Positions 24,624 to 36,971 of a stretch of DNA of 64,000 nucleotides are shown here, one piece after another (positions within the stretch are counted from its first letter, which is position 1; every line of letters starts with the position of its first letter). Source of the stretch: Apostichopus japonicus (taxonomy: Eukaryota > Echinodermata > Holothuroidea > Aspidochirotida > Stichopodidae). Position numbers and translations under genes: made by a program. The stretch is taken from NCBI RefSeq assembly GCF_037975245.1, contig NC_092583.1, forward strand, positions 7,267,264 through 7,331,263. The letters run 5' to 3'. The notes under the pieces were generated by a model. It was given only the letters and a program-made list of their open reading frames with translations. It was not told where the DNA came from and did not search any database.

Positions 24624-27600
24624 GCGACAGTAGAGGAAGGAATTAGTTTGAACTTTTATAACGGCTGAAATATTAATTGAGCGGTGTAAAGTGATGAATA
24701 TTCATGATTGTATTATGCTATATTAAATACTACAGTGACTTTAGTAACCTCTTCAATTAACTAAACCACTGAATGGACTCGGGAGTCAAGGAAGTGCCTA
24801 AATGTGACACATTGAAATTTATTTTATATGGAGGTGTTTCTACAACATTTGTGAACTTCTGTAAAAAGTTAAAATAATTGTCAACAATTCAGTATTCAAT
24901 AGTTTGCGTGCAGCATTTCTTGTACAGTGCTTTTCCAAATGTTAACTGCATACACCTTGTCTATTGTTAGTCAAATAAGGTAAATATGTAACAACCACAA
25001 AACAAATAAAAAAAAAGGAAAATATTTAAATTGCATAAAAATCAAGTTGCAAAGGTTGGAGTTTTGTTTTCAATAATAAAAAGCTGTTGTTTCTAGTGCT
25101 GAACTAACCATGAATTGCTACAAGTTTCTGTTAGTACTTCTTATAAACTATGAATCTAAGATCGTTGATTCAGGGAGTTTGATTGTGGTTGGTGCTTTTA
25201 GTTTTCAACCTGTACGCTTTTTAATAATTTCTTCATCTTTAAAGTTATTCCAAAAGACCTTTGCATAACCTTCATTTTTTTTACAAGAATTTGAGAGATA
25301 AATTCTCGGGAATTTTTTTGTAAACATAGGAAGATTAGATATTTGGATCTGGAGTATGCCTTATGTAATACAACAACAAAAAGTGTCACTGAACATTTAC
25401 ATTCAGTATTTTTGATGCATTTATCCAACTTGTTGCTTTTACTTGAATGTTTCCTCCAGTTATACTAGATTCTAATTCTGGACTGTATTTGGCTATAGTG
25501 AGCTTTTAATCTAACCTTAAAGGTAAGGAAAAAATAAGGCCAACTTATTCAAAAAAGGTGCATGTCTAATGATACTGTAGTTAACATATCGAAGAGGATC
25601 GCACCCTTTCAAGTTTATGCAAAATAGCATTCTTTTCCTGTACCATCATATTATTGGAGAGTTAGCTCTGAAATGCAAAATATATAGTGAGTAACTTTAA
25701 TATTATTTCTAACTTAATTGGATTCTGACTAATTTAAGAATAATTGTATGTTATAACTCATAGGTTTGTATGATTGTCTAACTAACAATTTACTCTAAGA
25801 ATGATATTAATATAAAGCTGATACAAATATGGTTTGCATCTTTGAAACGATATGTGTGCTGTGTGCCAGTCTTCCCACATTGTGGGAAGACAAAAAAAGT
25901 GTAGTGAAGATTTTAGAAACCAAAGACAACATATATGCTACATAGAATATACACAGTAACCATTTTAAAAGATTATAAACAACAAACTGGTGAAAGAAAG
26001 TCATATTTAAGAAGCAAACCCTTGGCTTGGGCCAAAATAGGTTACCACTTTTAAAGAAACTTCTTTGTTTTTTTTCCATCAAGAAATGAATTTATCCATT
26101 TGTCTTTTGTTTTATAGAAAAAGCAGGGGGTGGGGGTGGAGGTAAACAACTATTTTTGGCCAAACCCCAAAGCAAACTAATTTTTTTGACTTTCAAGATA
26201 AAATTTTTTTTAACCATTATTGTTTTAGTTTGATAGTTCAGAGTGTAAAATATTTTATTAGATGATGATTTTATAACGTGGGGTGATACTTTGTTTTGCA
26301 TCATATCAGTTTCTTGTTTTCTATAAAAAATTTAGTTTGTATGTTACAAGGAAAATAAAAAAGAGCTTTGCGTAGAATGTAATTTTAAATGCTTTTGCTT
26401 AAATATGTGCATGAAAAGTAAACAAGGTGTACAAAGAAACCGACATAAATGTATATCACGCCCTGGCTATTTATTTATTGTGTACAGCATTTACTTTTTT
26501 TTTGTGTTGTGTTAAAATGCCATGTTATATTTTGGATTTGTTTAGCATGCTGACAGAATTGTAACAATATGTTTTTAAATATCTTATGTCGTGACTTGTG
26601 TGGCATATGTATGGTTAGAAAAAGGATAAATGAATTGATTTGTAAAAAATGGAATTAGTAATGGTTATAGTTATTGAGCTACTAACCTTGGAATGGTTAT
26701 GTAATAGATACTTCAAATGTAGAATGGTTTTATGAAAGTCATTTAGATGTAGATATTGTAGAAAGAAAACGAAAAGTGAAGATCCGAAGAATGAGACATA
26801 ACTCACGATGAATAGTGGTAGAGCTGCATCTTACAAGTTAAATGATGGAGTACCCATTCCTGGAACCTTGCAGAGATGGACAATTATGGGACAAAGGAGC
26901 ATACAATCACCAAATAGAGTGACCATGATCATCAGGGGTGGGGGGGGGACCAATGGCCATGCAGAGGACACATGATGGGTCATGAGGGATTCAATTTATG
27001 CAGGAATGTTAGTAGGAGGGCCATATTGAAGTTGTTTGAGGTAGTGATGCATTTAGAAAGATGAATGGTAAGATCCAGGAAGAAAATGCAAAGCGATCAT
27101 TTGATCTCATCATCTTGAAAGCTTTGAACAAGGGAGGATGGTGGTCTCAGATGAATGGAGAGGTGCAATGGAGGGGAAGGAGGGGCTGCAGGTGACTGAG
27201 CATAGGAAGTTAGAATACCAACAAGATGAGGATCATGCTAAGATCGAGATGGGTTTTTTTTGCGTATAAGATGTGGAAAAAGGTTGTGAAACCTACCCCA
27301 TCTATCCCCTGCCCCCTCCCCCATGCAAGGATACAGAAATGAATATCGTCCAGGGGTAAAGAAGAGAAAGGGTAATTCAGCTGTAGCCTTACTTTTGTTC
27401 TTGCCCTTTCAAGGTTTACTGGTATAGGTTAATGTCTAGAGTCACACATGTTGTCTGTCCTTTTGAATTATATTTGTTTTGTTTTTTTAATTTTAACCAA
27501 TCAGGTTCAAGCGGTTAATGTATTCATGTTATTCTTAACCCCCCCAATGAAGTATATTGGCTCAACGAAATAACATCTTAAGCTTTTCCAAAGACCATTA

Positions 27601-27850
27601 CATATAGCAAAAGTTTTGGTTTTTCTTCTCATTTCATCTTGTTATTGAGACTAGTGAGCAACAGGCTGTATTCGACTCACAAGTTGTAAGGGACAATATA
27701 ATATGTCCATGTTTATGATATCCATGTTATAATATTTGCAGGCTCCTTATTAAAGATCTTACCATACCATAGAATTTGAAGATAACGATAACATTTGTTT
27801 GTAAAGAGCTTCTCCCAGGATTGAGTGCATTATTTTTGAATAAAATGCTA
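24624..27850 (+). other. Probable 3' UTR and downstream flank of tensin
   Basis: AT-rich and non-coding. Possible poly(A) signals are AATAAA near 25004, 25073 and 26354, and one at 27839-27844. Which is used cannot be told from sequence. No other gene is seen. Confidence 0.45.
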
Positions 27851-27992
27851 CACAGAAAACATATTTTATCTCCATTATTTTCTCTCGTTTTTCTCTATTG
27901 GTTGAGTTCCTAAGATTTCATTGGTCGTAATTAAAGGCAGTGACTCGTCAATGTAAACAATTTCTTGCATCCAACTGTCTTTTTATTCTCGA

Positions 27993-28088
27993 TTGAGACA
28001 ATATATCCCTATATGAGACAATATATCCCTATATGAGACAATATATCCCTATATGAGACAATATATCCCTATATGAGACAATATATCA
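27993..28088 (+). repeat. 20-bp tandem repeat
   Basis: About five nearly identical copies of gagacaatatatccctatat stand in tandem. Confidence 0.9.
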
Positions 28089-28631
28089 CACAACTGCATA
28101 TAGCAAACTCACCTAATCTACTGCATTAAATATGGTTATAATAGTAGTAATAAGAACGGCTTCCAAAATCCTTAAAAAATGATTCACACCCTGGACCGGC
28201 TTATGCAGTCTGGGTGGGTAAGCGTCAGACATGCAATTAAAGCAAAACACTGGAAAGAAAGGAACAAAAAAAAAAGAAGCTTACCTGTGTTTGTAGGATG
28301 GTATACAAACATGAAATGTACCAGTGATACCTGTGATTTGCTCTGTGGTTAAGTTCTATCCTTCAAGTTTGTGATTTAATTGCTGGCTTTTATCAAATTT
28401 TGCAAGAAATATATCTTTGTTATGCTTGTATAGTTTCTTGAGTCAATATATTAGTCTCAGCAAGGAACAACATTCCCTAACTTCGTACAAATCTTACATT
28501 TTGAGGTGTAATTCGGGTAAATGCCTCAGAGTACAAATTTTAGCTGGTTTCGTCGATACTGTTTGGATTAAAATTACGCTCGGAAAAGTGATTACATGTT
28601 TGACTATCAAACACGACAGACATTTTCTATC

Positions 28632-29097
28632 CAGGCATGAGACTCTTCCGCGGAAACGCGGATTTCCGATTTTTTTTTTTTTTCATTCTCGCGTTTTTTC
28701 TCGTAATTCGCGTTTTTTATTATTTTTTTTATTAATTTTTTTTATTAATTTTTTTTTTTTTTTTTTTTTTAATATTTTTTTAAATATTTTTTTGGCCGAA
28801 CATGCTGGACTGTGAAGGGAAGGAACACCGAATTTGACCAGTGGTGGAATCAAGTAGCACAAAGCAAGCAAAAAAGCCTTTTTTTGGTTCAAAAAAGCTA
28901 ATGGATAAATTATACAAGCAGAAATTCCACACTTTTTTGGCGAGTTACGTGATGTGATAGATTCCATCTAGAGTCCACCATTTTGCATTTAAGCCCTCCT
29001 TACCTGACAAAAAAATTCCCCCCTCCCCTTAAACCCCTCCCCTAGGATGGCGATCGATAAATTTCAGATTTTTTGCCCCGGCTCAGTCTCATCCCTG
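28632..29097. mobile_element. DNA transposon with CAGGSATGAGACT ends and 6-bp TSD
   Basis: The left end is CAGGCATGAGACT, and the right end is the complement of CAGGGATGAGACT. The flanks carry tctatc at 28626-28631 and again at 29098-29103. The interior has a long T/A-rich tract (28670-28790) and the shared G-rich module in reverse (29018-29045). It has no coding potential; the frame over 28417-28815 is mostly low-complexity T-rich translation. Confidence 0.78.
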
Positions 29098-29315
29098 TCT
29101 ATCAGTGCAGCTACGTATGTATAAAACAAAAGGCTCTACGCGAAGTTAGGAAACACGTGACGTCACCGAAACCCACCACACCACCTAACCGGAAGTACGA
29201 CTCTCTCTGTAACGCTTAGAATGGAATTATAAACGCGGTATCTAATTTAACCATTGGCATTCTAAAGTAGTCACTTTAAATGACAGCTAAGTTTTTGCCA
29301 CTTGACCTGTCATAG

Positions 29316-31043
29316 CAGGGGCGTATCCAGGGGGGGCGTCGGGGGCGCGCGCCCCCTGGGTAAGAAAAAGAGGAGAAAAAAAAAGAGACGAAAAAAGGAA
29401 AAAAGAGGGGGGAAAAGAGGAGGAGGAGGAAAGGAAGGAAGGGAAAAGAAAAAGAAGAAAGAGAGAAAAGAGGGAGTAAAAGAAAAACGCCAAGACATCG
29501 GGAAGAGAAAGAGGAACAATGACATCATTACAGCGCTGATCCCTATTATATACACAGAGTAGCCAGTGACGGATCAAGGATTTCGGAAGGGGCGTGTGCC
29601 TCACCCTACCCCTTACACCGACAACTCCATTTTTCCTCTCTCACTCATGATCTGTATATATACTATATATGGTCTATCATAACGCGTGTGTGTGTATACG
29701 CCTTAAACAATTGTAGAATTGTGCTATGAAACCAACTCTGGCTGGTCTCGAACTCGACCGTGTCGTCGGGGAACATGACGCATTTCGGGAAGGGGGCGAC
29801 CGCCCCCCCCCCCCTTCAGCATATTTTTTTTTTATGATATCGCTAGTAATTTCAAAATAGAAAGTGCTTAGATGCACTAACAAGGCCTGGGAAGCGTCAT
29901 TTCCAGCGATCTGGGAGGCATTTTCTGCCAAAATTTGCTTGTACGCTTCGCGCCAACTTATGGTGGCGCTACGCTTAGATAATTTGCCTACAGGCTTCGC
30001 CCCTACCTTGGCAAATTCCTCGCTACTCGCATGTTCGAATTTGTAAAGCAAATAGCAGATATCACATGATCAGTGAGCATGAAAATGGCGTTCCAGGATG
30101 TAAAGCCTCAAAGCTGTCCGACTTGCCCGAAAAAAATAACCAAAATTTTTCGCGCGTTCAACATTAATATCGATATCGTATAAGCAAGCATCGGTTATTA
30201 CATCGCATGCCATCGTGTACCGTACGGTCCGTGAAAGTTGCGCAGTATACCGCGGGATGCTAATGTAAACAACCAAATGTCTTATGTAGATGGAGAAAAA
30301 GCATGTAGGTCCAATTATGTCAAAACTCTCTTTTACATTAGTAATGGCGACCCCCCCCCCCCCGCCTCCCACGCCTATGTGTATAGTGTTCGTTTTCGGA
30401 TATATCTGCTATTTTTTCATTTACTTCAACCAAGTTTTGTAATAGCCGTTAAAAGAGGTTGCAATATTTCTACACCAAAAAAGTATCTGTGTCTGAATAT
30501 TCGAAAATTTCTGACCAACATTCTTCATCACACTTCCCTCTACTCGTGCAATTTTAACCGGTCTGTTTGGGGTTGAAGGAGGTTTTTCTATATTGGTTGT
30601 CTATAGATGAAATTTTGTACAACATTATGGGTATGGTTTGAAGTGAGTTTATTCACGAGAAATGGAAATTTTCAAATTCTCAACGAATAATGGGCTTAAA
30701 ACCTTCAAAAGTGGGGCTGACGGATATTGTGGGCCGCGACGTAGAATCACTCATAAAAGCAATAATCCACAGGACATGCGATGAGTTCGAACATGATTTA
30801 TGACTGGTGACAATCTTCAAAAAGATTATGGAGGGAAAAAAAAAACTATTGGGAAATACTTGGTTCTCAGGCAAAATGTGTTCATGTGGTTGGTCATTTT
30901 CAAGCCCGAGAAGTGCCATTTCCGGTGATCTGGGTGGTATCAAAACAAGAAATTTTCTTGTAGGCTGCGCTCCAACCGATGGTGGCGCTCCGCTTAGATA
31001 GTAATTCGCGCCCCCAGGTTAGAAAATCCTGGATACGCCCCTG
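29316..31043. mobile_element. DNA transposon with CAGGGGCGTATCCAGG ends, 5-bp TSD, internally rearranged
   Basis: Ends CAGGGGCGTATCCAGG and its complement are flanked by catag on both sides (29311-29315, 31044-31048). Next to the left end is a GC block, then an almost pure purine tract (about 29360-29520). The right end carries a module with ccaccatcggttgg-like sequence. A second, diverged copy of that module occurs at 29880-30005, after what looks like another element's end at 29567 (CAGTGACGGATC), so the interior is composite. The relative at 61786-63931 lies in the opposite orientation. Confidence 0.78.
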
Positions 31044-31048
31044 CATAG

Positions 31049-31637
31049 CCAACATATAATCAGTAGCCGATTGATTTTCGATTATCATACCGTCTTTGAG
31101 CTTGTGCATTTCCCCAGTCACATTCTCCTATCATGGTGAGATCTGCACATTTTAACGAGGTTGTAAAGTATCCTAAACTATCTCCAATCCTTACCTTCAA
31201 TTTTTTTCCCCTTCGAATCTTATCCCTTCCGCTCCCCACCCACAAGAAAAGTAGTCGCAGTATTGTCCTTATATATAATGTTATGCTTTTCTACGGATCT
31301 GCGAAGCTCTATCCGAAGGACGAATGGATGAACACCGATTTACACCAAGCTTTCATTTTAATAATTGTTAGTAGAAACAGAAACAATCGCACAAATAAAA
31401 TAAATATTGCAAAGTAAAGTCCGTCTTTTTCTTTTCTTCATGAACCCTATAAAACGATAGATATATCAAATATTATAAGAATTAGCTCTAGATTGATGAC
31501 TGCCTACTTCTTACACACAAAATCATGAGGCGTACGTGTATACGCGTATGTGGACTGCTTAAAACCATATTTCTAATACGGAAAGACATTAACAGTTATG
31601 TTTCACTTTCAGTAAGAAGTTCAGTATAGGGCCTATA
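31049..31637. other. Intergenic, no feature seen
   Basis: AT-rich sequence between two transposons. Short open frames lack any supporting motif. Confidence 0.5.
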
Positions 31638-32319
31638 CACTGAAAACTTAAATTGGTTCACCGACTAACATAACGTTAGTCCATCTGGTGCCTCTCCCGA
31701 CTAACATAGCCTTGGTCAGTTGCTATACCGACTAATTTATTCCTTAGTCAGTTGGATTTCTTAGTCGGTCATCTTAGTCCGTCAGCTTAGTCGATCAACA
31801 ATTTCTTAGTCGGTAAATGTATATTAGTCAGTTACATTAGTTGGTGACATTAGTCGGTCTTTACCGACTAATTTATATGAGCCACCGACTAGTTTATAGC
31901 AGGTTTTACATTAGTCAGGATGGTGCCTCTCCCGACTAACCTTTCTTAGTCCATATCGACTGACTAGTTGCACCGACTAGATTCACTGAAAGAAGTAAAC
32001 CCGACTAGTTTCACTGACTAGCATCACTGAAAGAAAAGAGAGAAGAAGAAACACAAATAATGTGTACGTTGGCAGTATTTATTTCTGATAAAACTTCTGA
32101 TGTCTACAAAAGGCTGACTTTCGACAGATAGAGAAGAAATCACTGTAAATAAAATCTGAAAATCTGATTTTTTTTCCAACAAAGTTAAGACAAGTTAATG
32201 GATCAAACATGAATCGCAAAAGTATAGCACTGCACAATAATGCAAAGTTGAATCTTGGGCAAGGGTTCCTCATGACTTTCCTTTTAAAGTGGTACCCCAA
32301 ATCGACACCAGTTAAGTCT

Positions 32320-34684
32320 TCACGAACAAAGAGTGTTTCTCTTAATTACAAATGGCCTCCCACTTGTCTTCAGGAAGCCAAAATCTGCACCATTATTGAC
32401 CTGTGAACAGAAAATATGATATACGTGTAAGCACAGATACAGATATAGCACATGATAACTCACATCATCATAAACATACATTTACATTAAAATTTTATAA
32501 CATATTGGGAGGTATACATTTAAATCTAGGTCCCTCAAATTATAAGCCAGGAATAGCAGCTTTACCAAATTATTATTAGCTTTGCACAGCATAACACCAA
32601 GTTATTTCTCAAAGCTTAATAATTATGTTAATCATGTTAATAATGATCCCAATAGACCGGGATCCCAGAGGGTTTGGTTAGCTGGGAAGGTAACCAATTG
32701 CCTTGTACATCACAATGTTCACAGTGCATTCCTGTATATGAAACCAGACGACTGGCAAACCGACTGTGGTGGGTGTGGCTGGGAGAGCAATTTTAAAGTC
32801 ACCTGATAGCTAACCTAGATCAGTTTTCATGGTAACACATCAAAGTAAGTACAATATGTCAGGTATGGCCCCAAGAGCAACAAATGGCCATTGCCAGTAA
32901 TTATTGGTGGTGGGGTACCCCTGCCAGTGATCTATAATTGACCCCTCAAGGCTGACCTAGGTCAGCTCATGAGGTAACCACTTGAAACCTACTGGAAAAT
33001 GTTGGTTAGGGCTTCAGATACAACTGATGGGCATTGCCAGTAATTTTTATTGGTGGGGTACCCCTGCCAGTAGACCCCCAAAATGCCCATCCCCCATTGA
33101 CCTAGATGAGCTCATGATGTAACCAGTTGAAAACTACTGGAAAATGATATCACTTCATATGTAAGGGATGGGAATTTCCAGTAATTTATATTGGGGGGGG
33201 GTACCCCTGCCAGTAGACCCCCAAAATGCCAATTCCCTCATTGACCTAGGTCAGCTCATGAGATAACAAGTTGAAAAATTACTGGAAAATGATAGGTATC
33301 ACTTCATATGTAAGGGATGGGCATTTCCAGTCATTTACATTGGTGGGGTAACCCTGCCAGTAGACCCCCAAAATGCCCATCCTCCATTGACCTAGATTAG
33401 CTCATGAGGTAACCAGTTGAAAACTACTGTAAAATGATTGGCAGGACTCTATATATATGTAAGGGATGGGCATTTCCAGTAATTTATATTAGTGGGGTAC
33501 CCCTGCCAGTAGACCCCCAAAATGCCCATCCCCCATTGACCTAGATTAGCTCATGAGGTAACCAGTTGAAAACTACTGTAAAATGATTGGCAGGACTCTA
33601 TATATATGTAAGGGATGGGCATTTCCAGTAATTTATATTAGTGGGGTACCCCTGCCAGTAGACCCCCAAAAAGCCCCCCCCCCTCATTGATCTAGGTCAG
33701 CTCATGATTTAACCAGTTGAAAACTACTGGAAAATTATTAACAGGATTCTATATGTAAGGGATGGGCGGACTCTGGCAGTGGTGGCCCACCAATATAAAA
33801 TACTGGAAATGCCCATCCTTACATATGAAGTGATACCTATCATTTTCCTGTAGGTTTCAACTGGTCAAATCATGAGCTCACCTAGGTCAATGAGGGGATG
33901 GGCATATTGGGGGTCTACTGGCAGGGGTACCCCACCAATAAAAATTACTGGCAATGCCCATCCCTTGTATCTGAAGTCCTAACCAACATTTTCCAGTAGG
34001 TTTCAAGTGGTTACCTCATGAGCTGACCTAGGTCAGCCGTGAGGGGTCAATTATAGATCACTGGCAGGGTTACCCCACCACCAATAATTACTGGCAATGG
34101 CCATTTGTTGCTCTTGGGGCCATACCTGACATATTGTACTTACTTTGATGTGTTACCATGAAAACTGATCTAGGTTAGCTATCAGGTGACTTTAAAATTG
34201 CTCTCCCAGCCATACCCACCACAGTCGGTTTGCCAGTCGTCTGGTTTCATATACAGGAATGCACTGTGAACATTGTGATGTACAAGGCAATTGGTTACCT
34301 TCCCAGCTAACCAAACCCTCTGGACTCCCGCTCTACAGATCAGTGAAAATTTGACCAAACTTATGAAGCTTGCACGTAAATGATAAACTAGACTGTTTTT
34401 TTTTTAAAAACAGGTTATGAAAAGTATCTTAAATATCATTAAACAGTTGGGTACAATAGTTAAACTCACTCTTCCATCTTTTTTCTCTATAGTACTTGTT
34501 CCTTTGCTTTTTGGACTCTTGGATAAACTCTTTTGTTCTGCGAAGGGTACCAATATATCATCTTAAAACATGTCTTTAAGCCATATATAACACAGTTCTC
34601 CTCTTCTGTTGTTGCCTCCACACTGGTGTCGTACATCACAGGAAAGCTCACCCTTGACTTAGATATTTGGCTTTTCAATTCCTG
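32320..34684 (-). CDS. Possible two-exon gene inside the 4.9-kb element
   Basis: A candidate exon at 34496-34684 has acceptor ttttttccag and donor GTACTA, and is open for 63 codons (QELKSQISKSRVSFPVMYDT onward). It could join in phase 0 to a last exon at 32320-32400 (acceptor ctgttcacag, 27 codons with TGA, containing GADFGFLKTSGRPFV). No domain is recognised. The foldback would lie in the intron. The start is not found. It could equally be chance open frames with fortuitous splice sites. Confidence 0.25.
32657..34331. repeat. Foldback: long inverted repeat with internal tandem units
   Basis: The outer arms, about 32665-33100 and 33890-34323, are near-identical inverted copies beginning CCAGAGGGTTTGGTTAGCTG. 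I counted about six differences over roughly 420 bp. The arms continue less perfectly to about 33225 and 33768. The centre holds about five direct units of 142-150 bp anchored on gtagacccccaaaa (33071, 33213, 33360, 33510, 33659). There is no coding frame. The structure is that of a foldback-type element or an inverted duplication. Confidence 0.9.
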
Positions 34685-36573
34685 CTGGAAAAAAGAAACA
34701 GCAAAGTATTCATCATTTGAAAAAATAAATAAATAAAGTTGTCACCACAAAGTTATGTGAGATTTGCTTCCACTATAGTCTCAAAAAAACAATCCCAAAG
34801 TTTGAAGCAGACTGTATAAAGCTGAAAATTTGAACGAGAGTGTCATCACCATTGCAACCAGAATCAAATGCCCAGAATACAGAGATAATAAAACATGGGC
34901 TAAATCTTTGTTTGTTTTTATGATCTTTAAAAATATAAAATTTTAGAAACAGAAATGCACTGAGCCAACTTATTTATAGGCCTAATCGTTTTTAGTTGTT
35001 ATTTTGCTTGCTCACATAACAAGCCTGTTTAGCCCTAGGCTAGAGGAGAATCAGTACTTTGCTACACTAAGTTTGTCTACGGTCGTTTTGATTTAGTCTT
35101 ACTAGTAGTACTAAAGTATATAATGGACCGGCGAAGACTAGAGAATACCCAGAGTTTTAGCAACTGCGTTAAACTGTATCATCTGATCTATTATTTACGC
35201 CAATGAGTTTCATTCAATCTAGGTTCAAAAAGAGAAAACTAATTAATCTTAACCTTTAAACTTTGCTACTAAACAGATATGCTTGAATTACAAATAAATG
35301 TCAAAAAAACATCATAATCTAAGAATCGATGCATATACATACACATAAACAGAATAATTTGAATTCGCGCAAGTGAACCCTGCACTACATTGGACAGTAA
35401 AAAAACGTGCAATTAGACCAAACTAAACATACTAAATTTTACATACTTCTACATAAAATATCAATACAAATACAACAACTTACTCTTTTGGCAGTATACT
35501 AAAAGCACATGTTATAATAACTTCAGACTATCAAGCTTTCCTGAGAAAAAAACGGTTAATACTTCTTACAGTAAGCAAGTCGACCGTGAAGGAATGTCGC
35601 AATTGTTTCCTGGGCGTGACCGGAAATTAAATACTAAAAAATGATAAATGAAAAGGTTAAATAGAACTGAAGCGTGCATCCTGACTGCTCGCAACATATA
35701 ATACCGTTGACTAGCCAACATAATGTGTTCAGCCGACTGTGACTGTACGTTTGAAGGTCTAGCCTTGCTTATTCAATATCACAAAGCCTACCCATTTAGA
35801 TTCACATGGGAAATTACAGGAAATCTTTACCAAATGAGTGTAGACTTCAAATAAACTATTGAGCCTTATAGTTCCAGCATTTGTTTGGGAATAAATTAGA
35901 AGATTATGTGCCACTGTTCAATCTAGCCCAATACACACATAACACATTGTTAATTGGTGTTTAGAATGCACACTTTAGTGTTGAGAATGCACTGCAGTAC
36001 CCAGTAGAAGCCTATAGGCTACTCACTGTCATTGCACTTGTGTATTGCGAAACGCCAACGTGACAACGGTAGCGTTACACTAACCATAATACAGTACTAG
36101 TGCCAGTGGCCTAACAATTAACTTTAATTTTACCTCTAGTTAAAGGAATAACAGGTAGGCCGATGATGCAGTTAATACCTCCATTCTTCTAAAGACCTTC
36201 TTGGGTGATTTACGGTTGAAAGTTGCTTAGAGTGATCGTATGAAACTATGCCAAGCCCAGCAAGCTGCCGTTGCCTCTCGGTTTCCAAATTGAAGTGAAT
36301 CGAATTGGGTTAAAATACATTAGTCCGTCGACACCGACTAAGCTACGATTATGGCGTAAATCGGGTGTCCGTATCGTTCTTAGTCCATGGGTTAAAATAC
36401 CTTAGTCCGTCGCCACCGACTAAGCTGCGATTATATTTTCCTTAGTCAGTGTAAACTAACTAAGAAGCAGCGATGAAACGAAGATTTTTGCTAGTCCGGG
36501 TGCATTGACTAACGTTAAAGACTAATTTAACGTTAGTCCGTGGCAATATTGACTAGTTTATTTTTTCAGTGTA

Positions 36574-36971
36574 GCTCAATTGGCGCTGTTTACTAGTGAG
36601 TCTACGCAGAAGTACATTGTGCGACTTATGCTTTCTGTGCCAGGCCGACACATGTACGTTCAACACACAATCTTACGTCAGTATTCAGTGCGTCGCTCTC
36701 GTATCGCTGTTACTGTTTCTAAGGTGATTATATCAATGCAATGTCTATATATGGAGATGTACACGTGAACGCGTACGCGCACCCACACGTGTAACGTCTG
36801 TTGTTGAAATGCGTGTGCTCATGGTCTATACATTATTCAAATAAGCGCCTACGTCATAATCATGAACTGATCCGCTGGTTAAGGTCAAGAAAGATTGTCA
36901 ACACATTTATGTGCTATCGCTTCGCTATCGGTTACTCTATGTGTCTCTAAAGCTAAAGGTTATCCATCAAA
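36574..36971 (+). promoter_or_regulatory. Upstream region of the acylated-protein gene
   Basis: About 400 bp separate the right end of the 4.9-kb element from the ATG at 36972. The transcription start must lie here, unless an untranslated exon lies further up. No TATA box is evident. The placement is inferred from position only. Confidence 0.3.

Larger units (their letters stand above)
31638..36571. mobile_element. 4.9-kb element with CACTGAAAA ends and CCGACTAA subterminal arrays
   Basis: The left end CACTGAAAA and right end TTTTTTCAGTG are inverted, with TA on both outer sides. Within 31690-32030 and 36310-36560 the motif CCGACTAA/TTAGTCGG and close variants recur many times in both orientations, a pattern expected of subterminal transposase-binding repeats. 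The middle holds a nested foldback (32657-34331) and two possible minus-strand exons (34496-34684 and 32320-32400). The superfamily is unassigned; a 2-bp TA target would fit Tc1/mariner-like elements, but the evidence is weak. Confidence 0.68.

Noticed and set aside
28417-28815. A 132-codon open frame ending in Phe and Ile runs
   Set aside because: The end is a T-homopolymer in a DNA transposon; no coding signature before it.
29302-29604. Highly charged (Lys/Glu/Arg) and Ser/Phe-rich open frames on both strands
   Set aside because: They translate the purine tract inside the 29316-31043 transposon.
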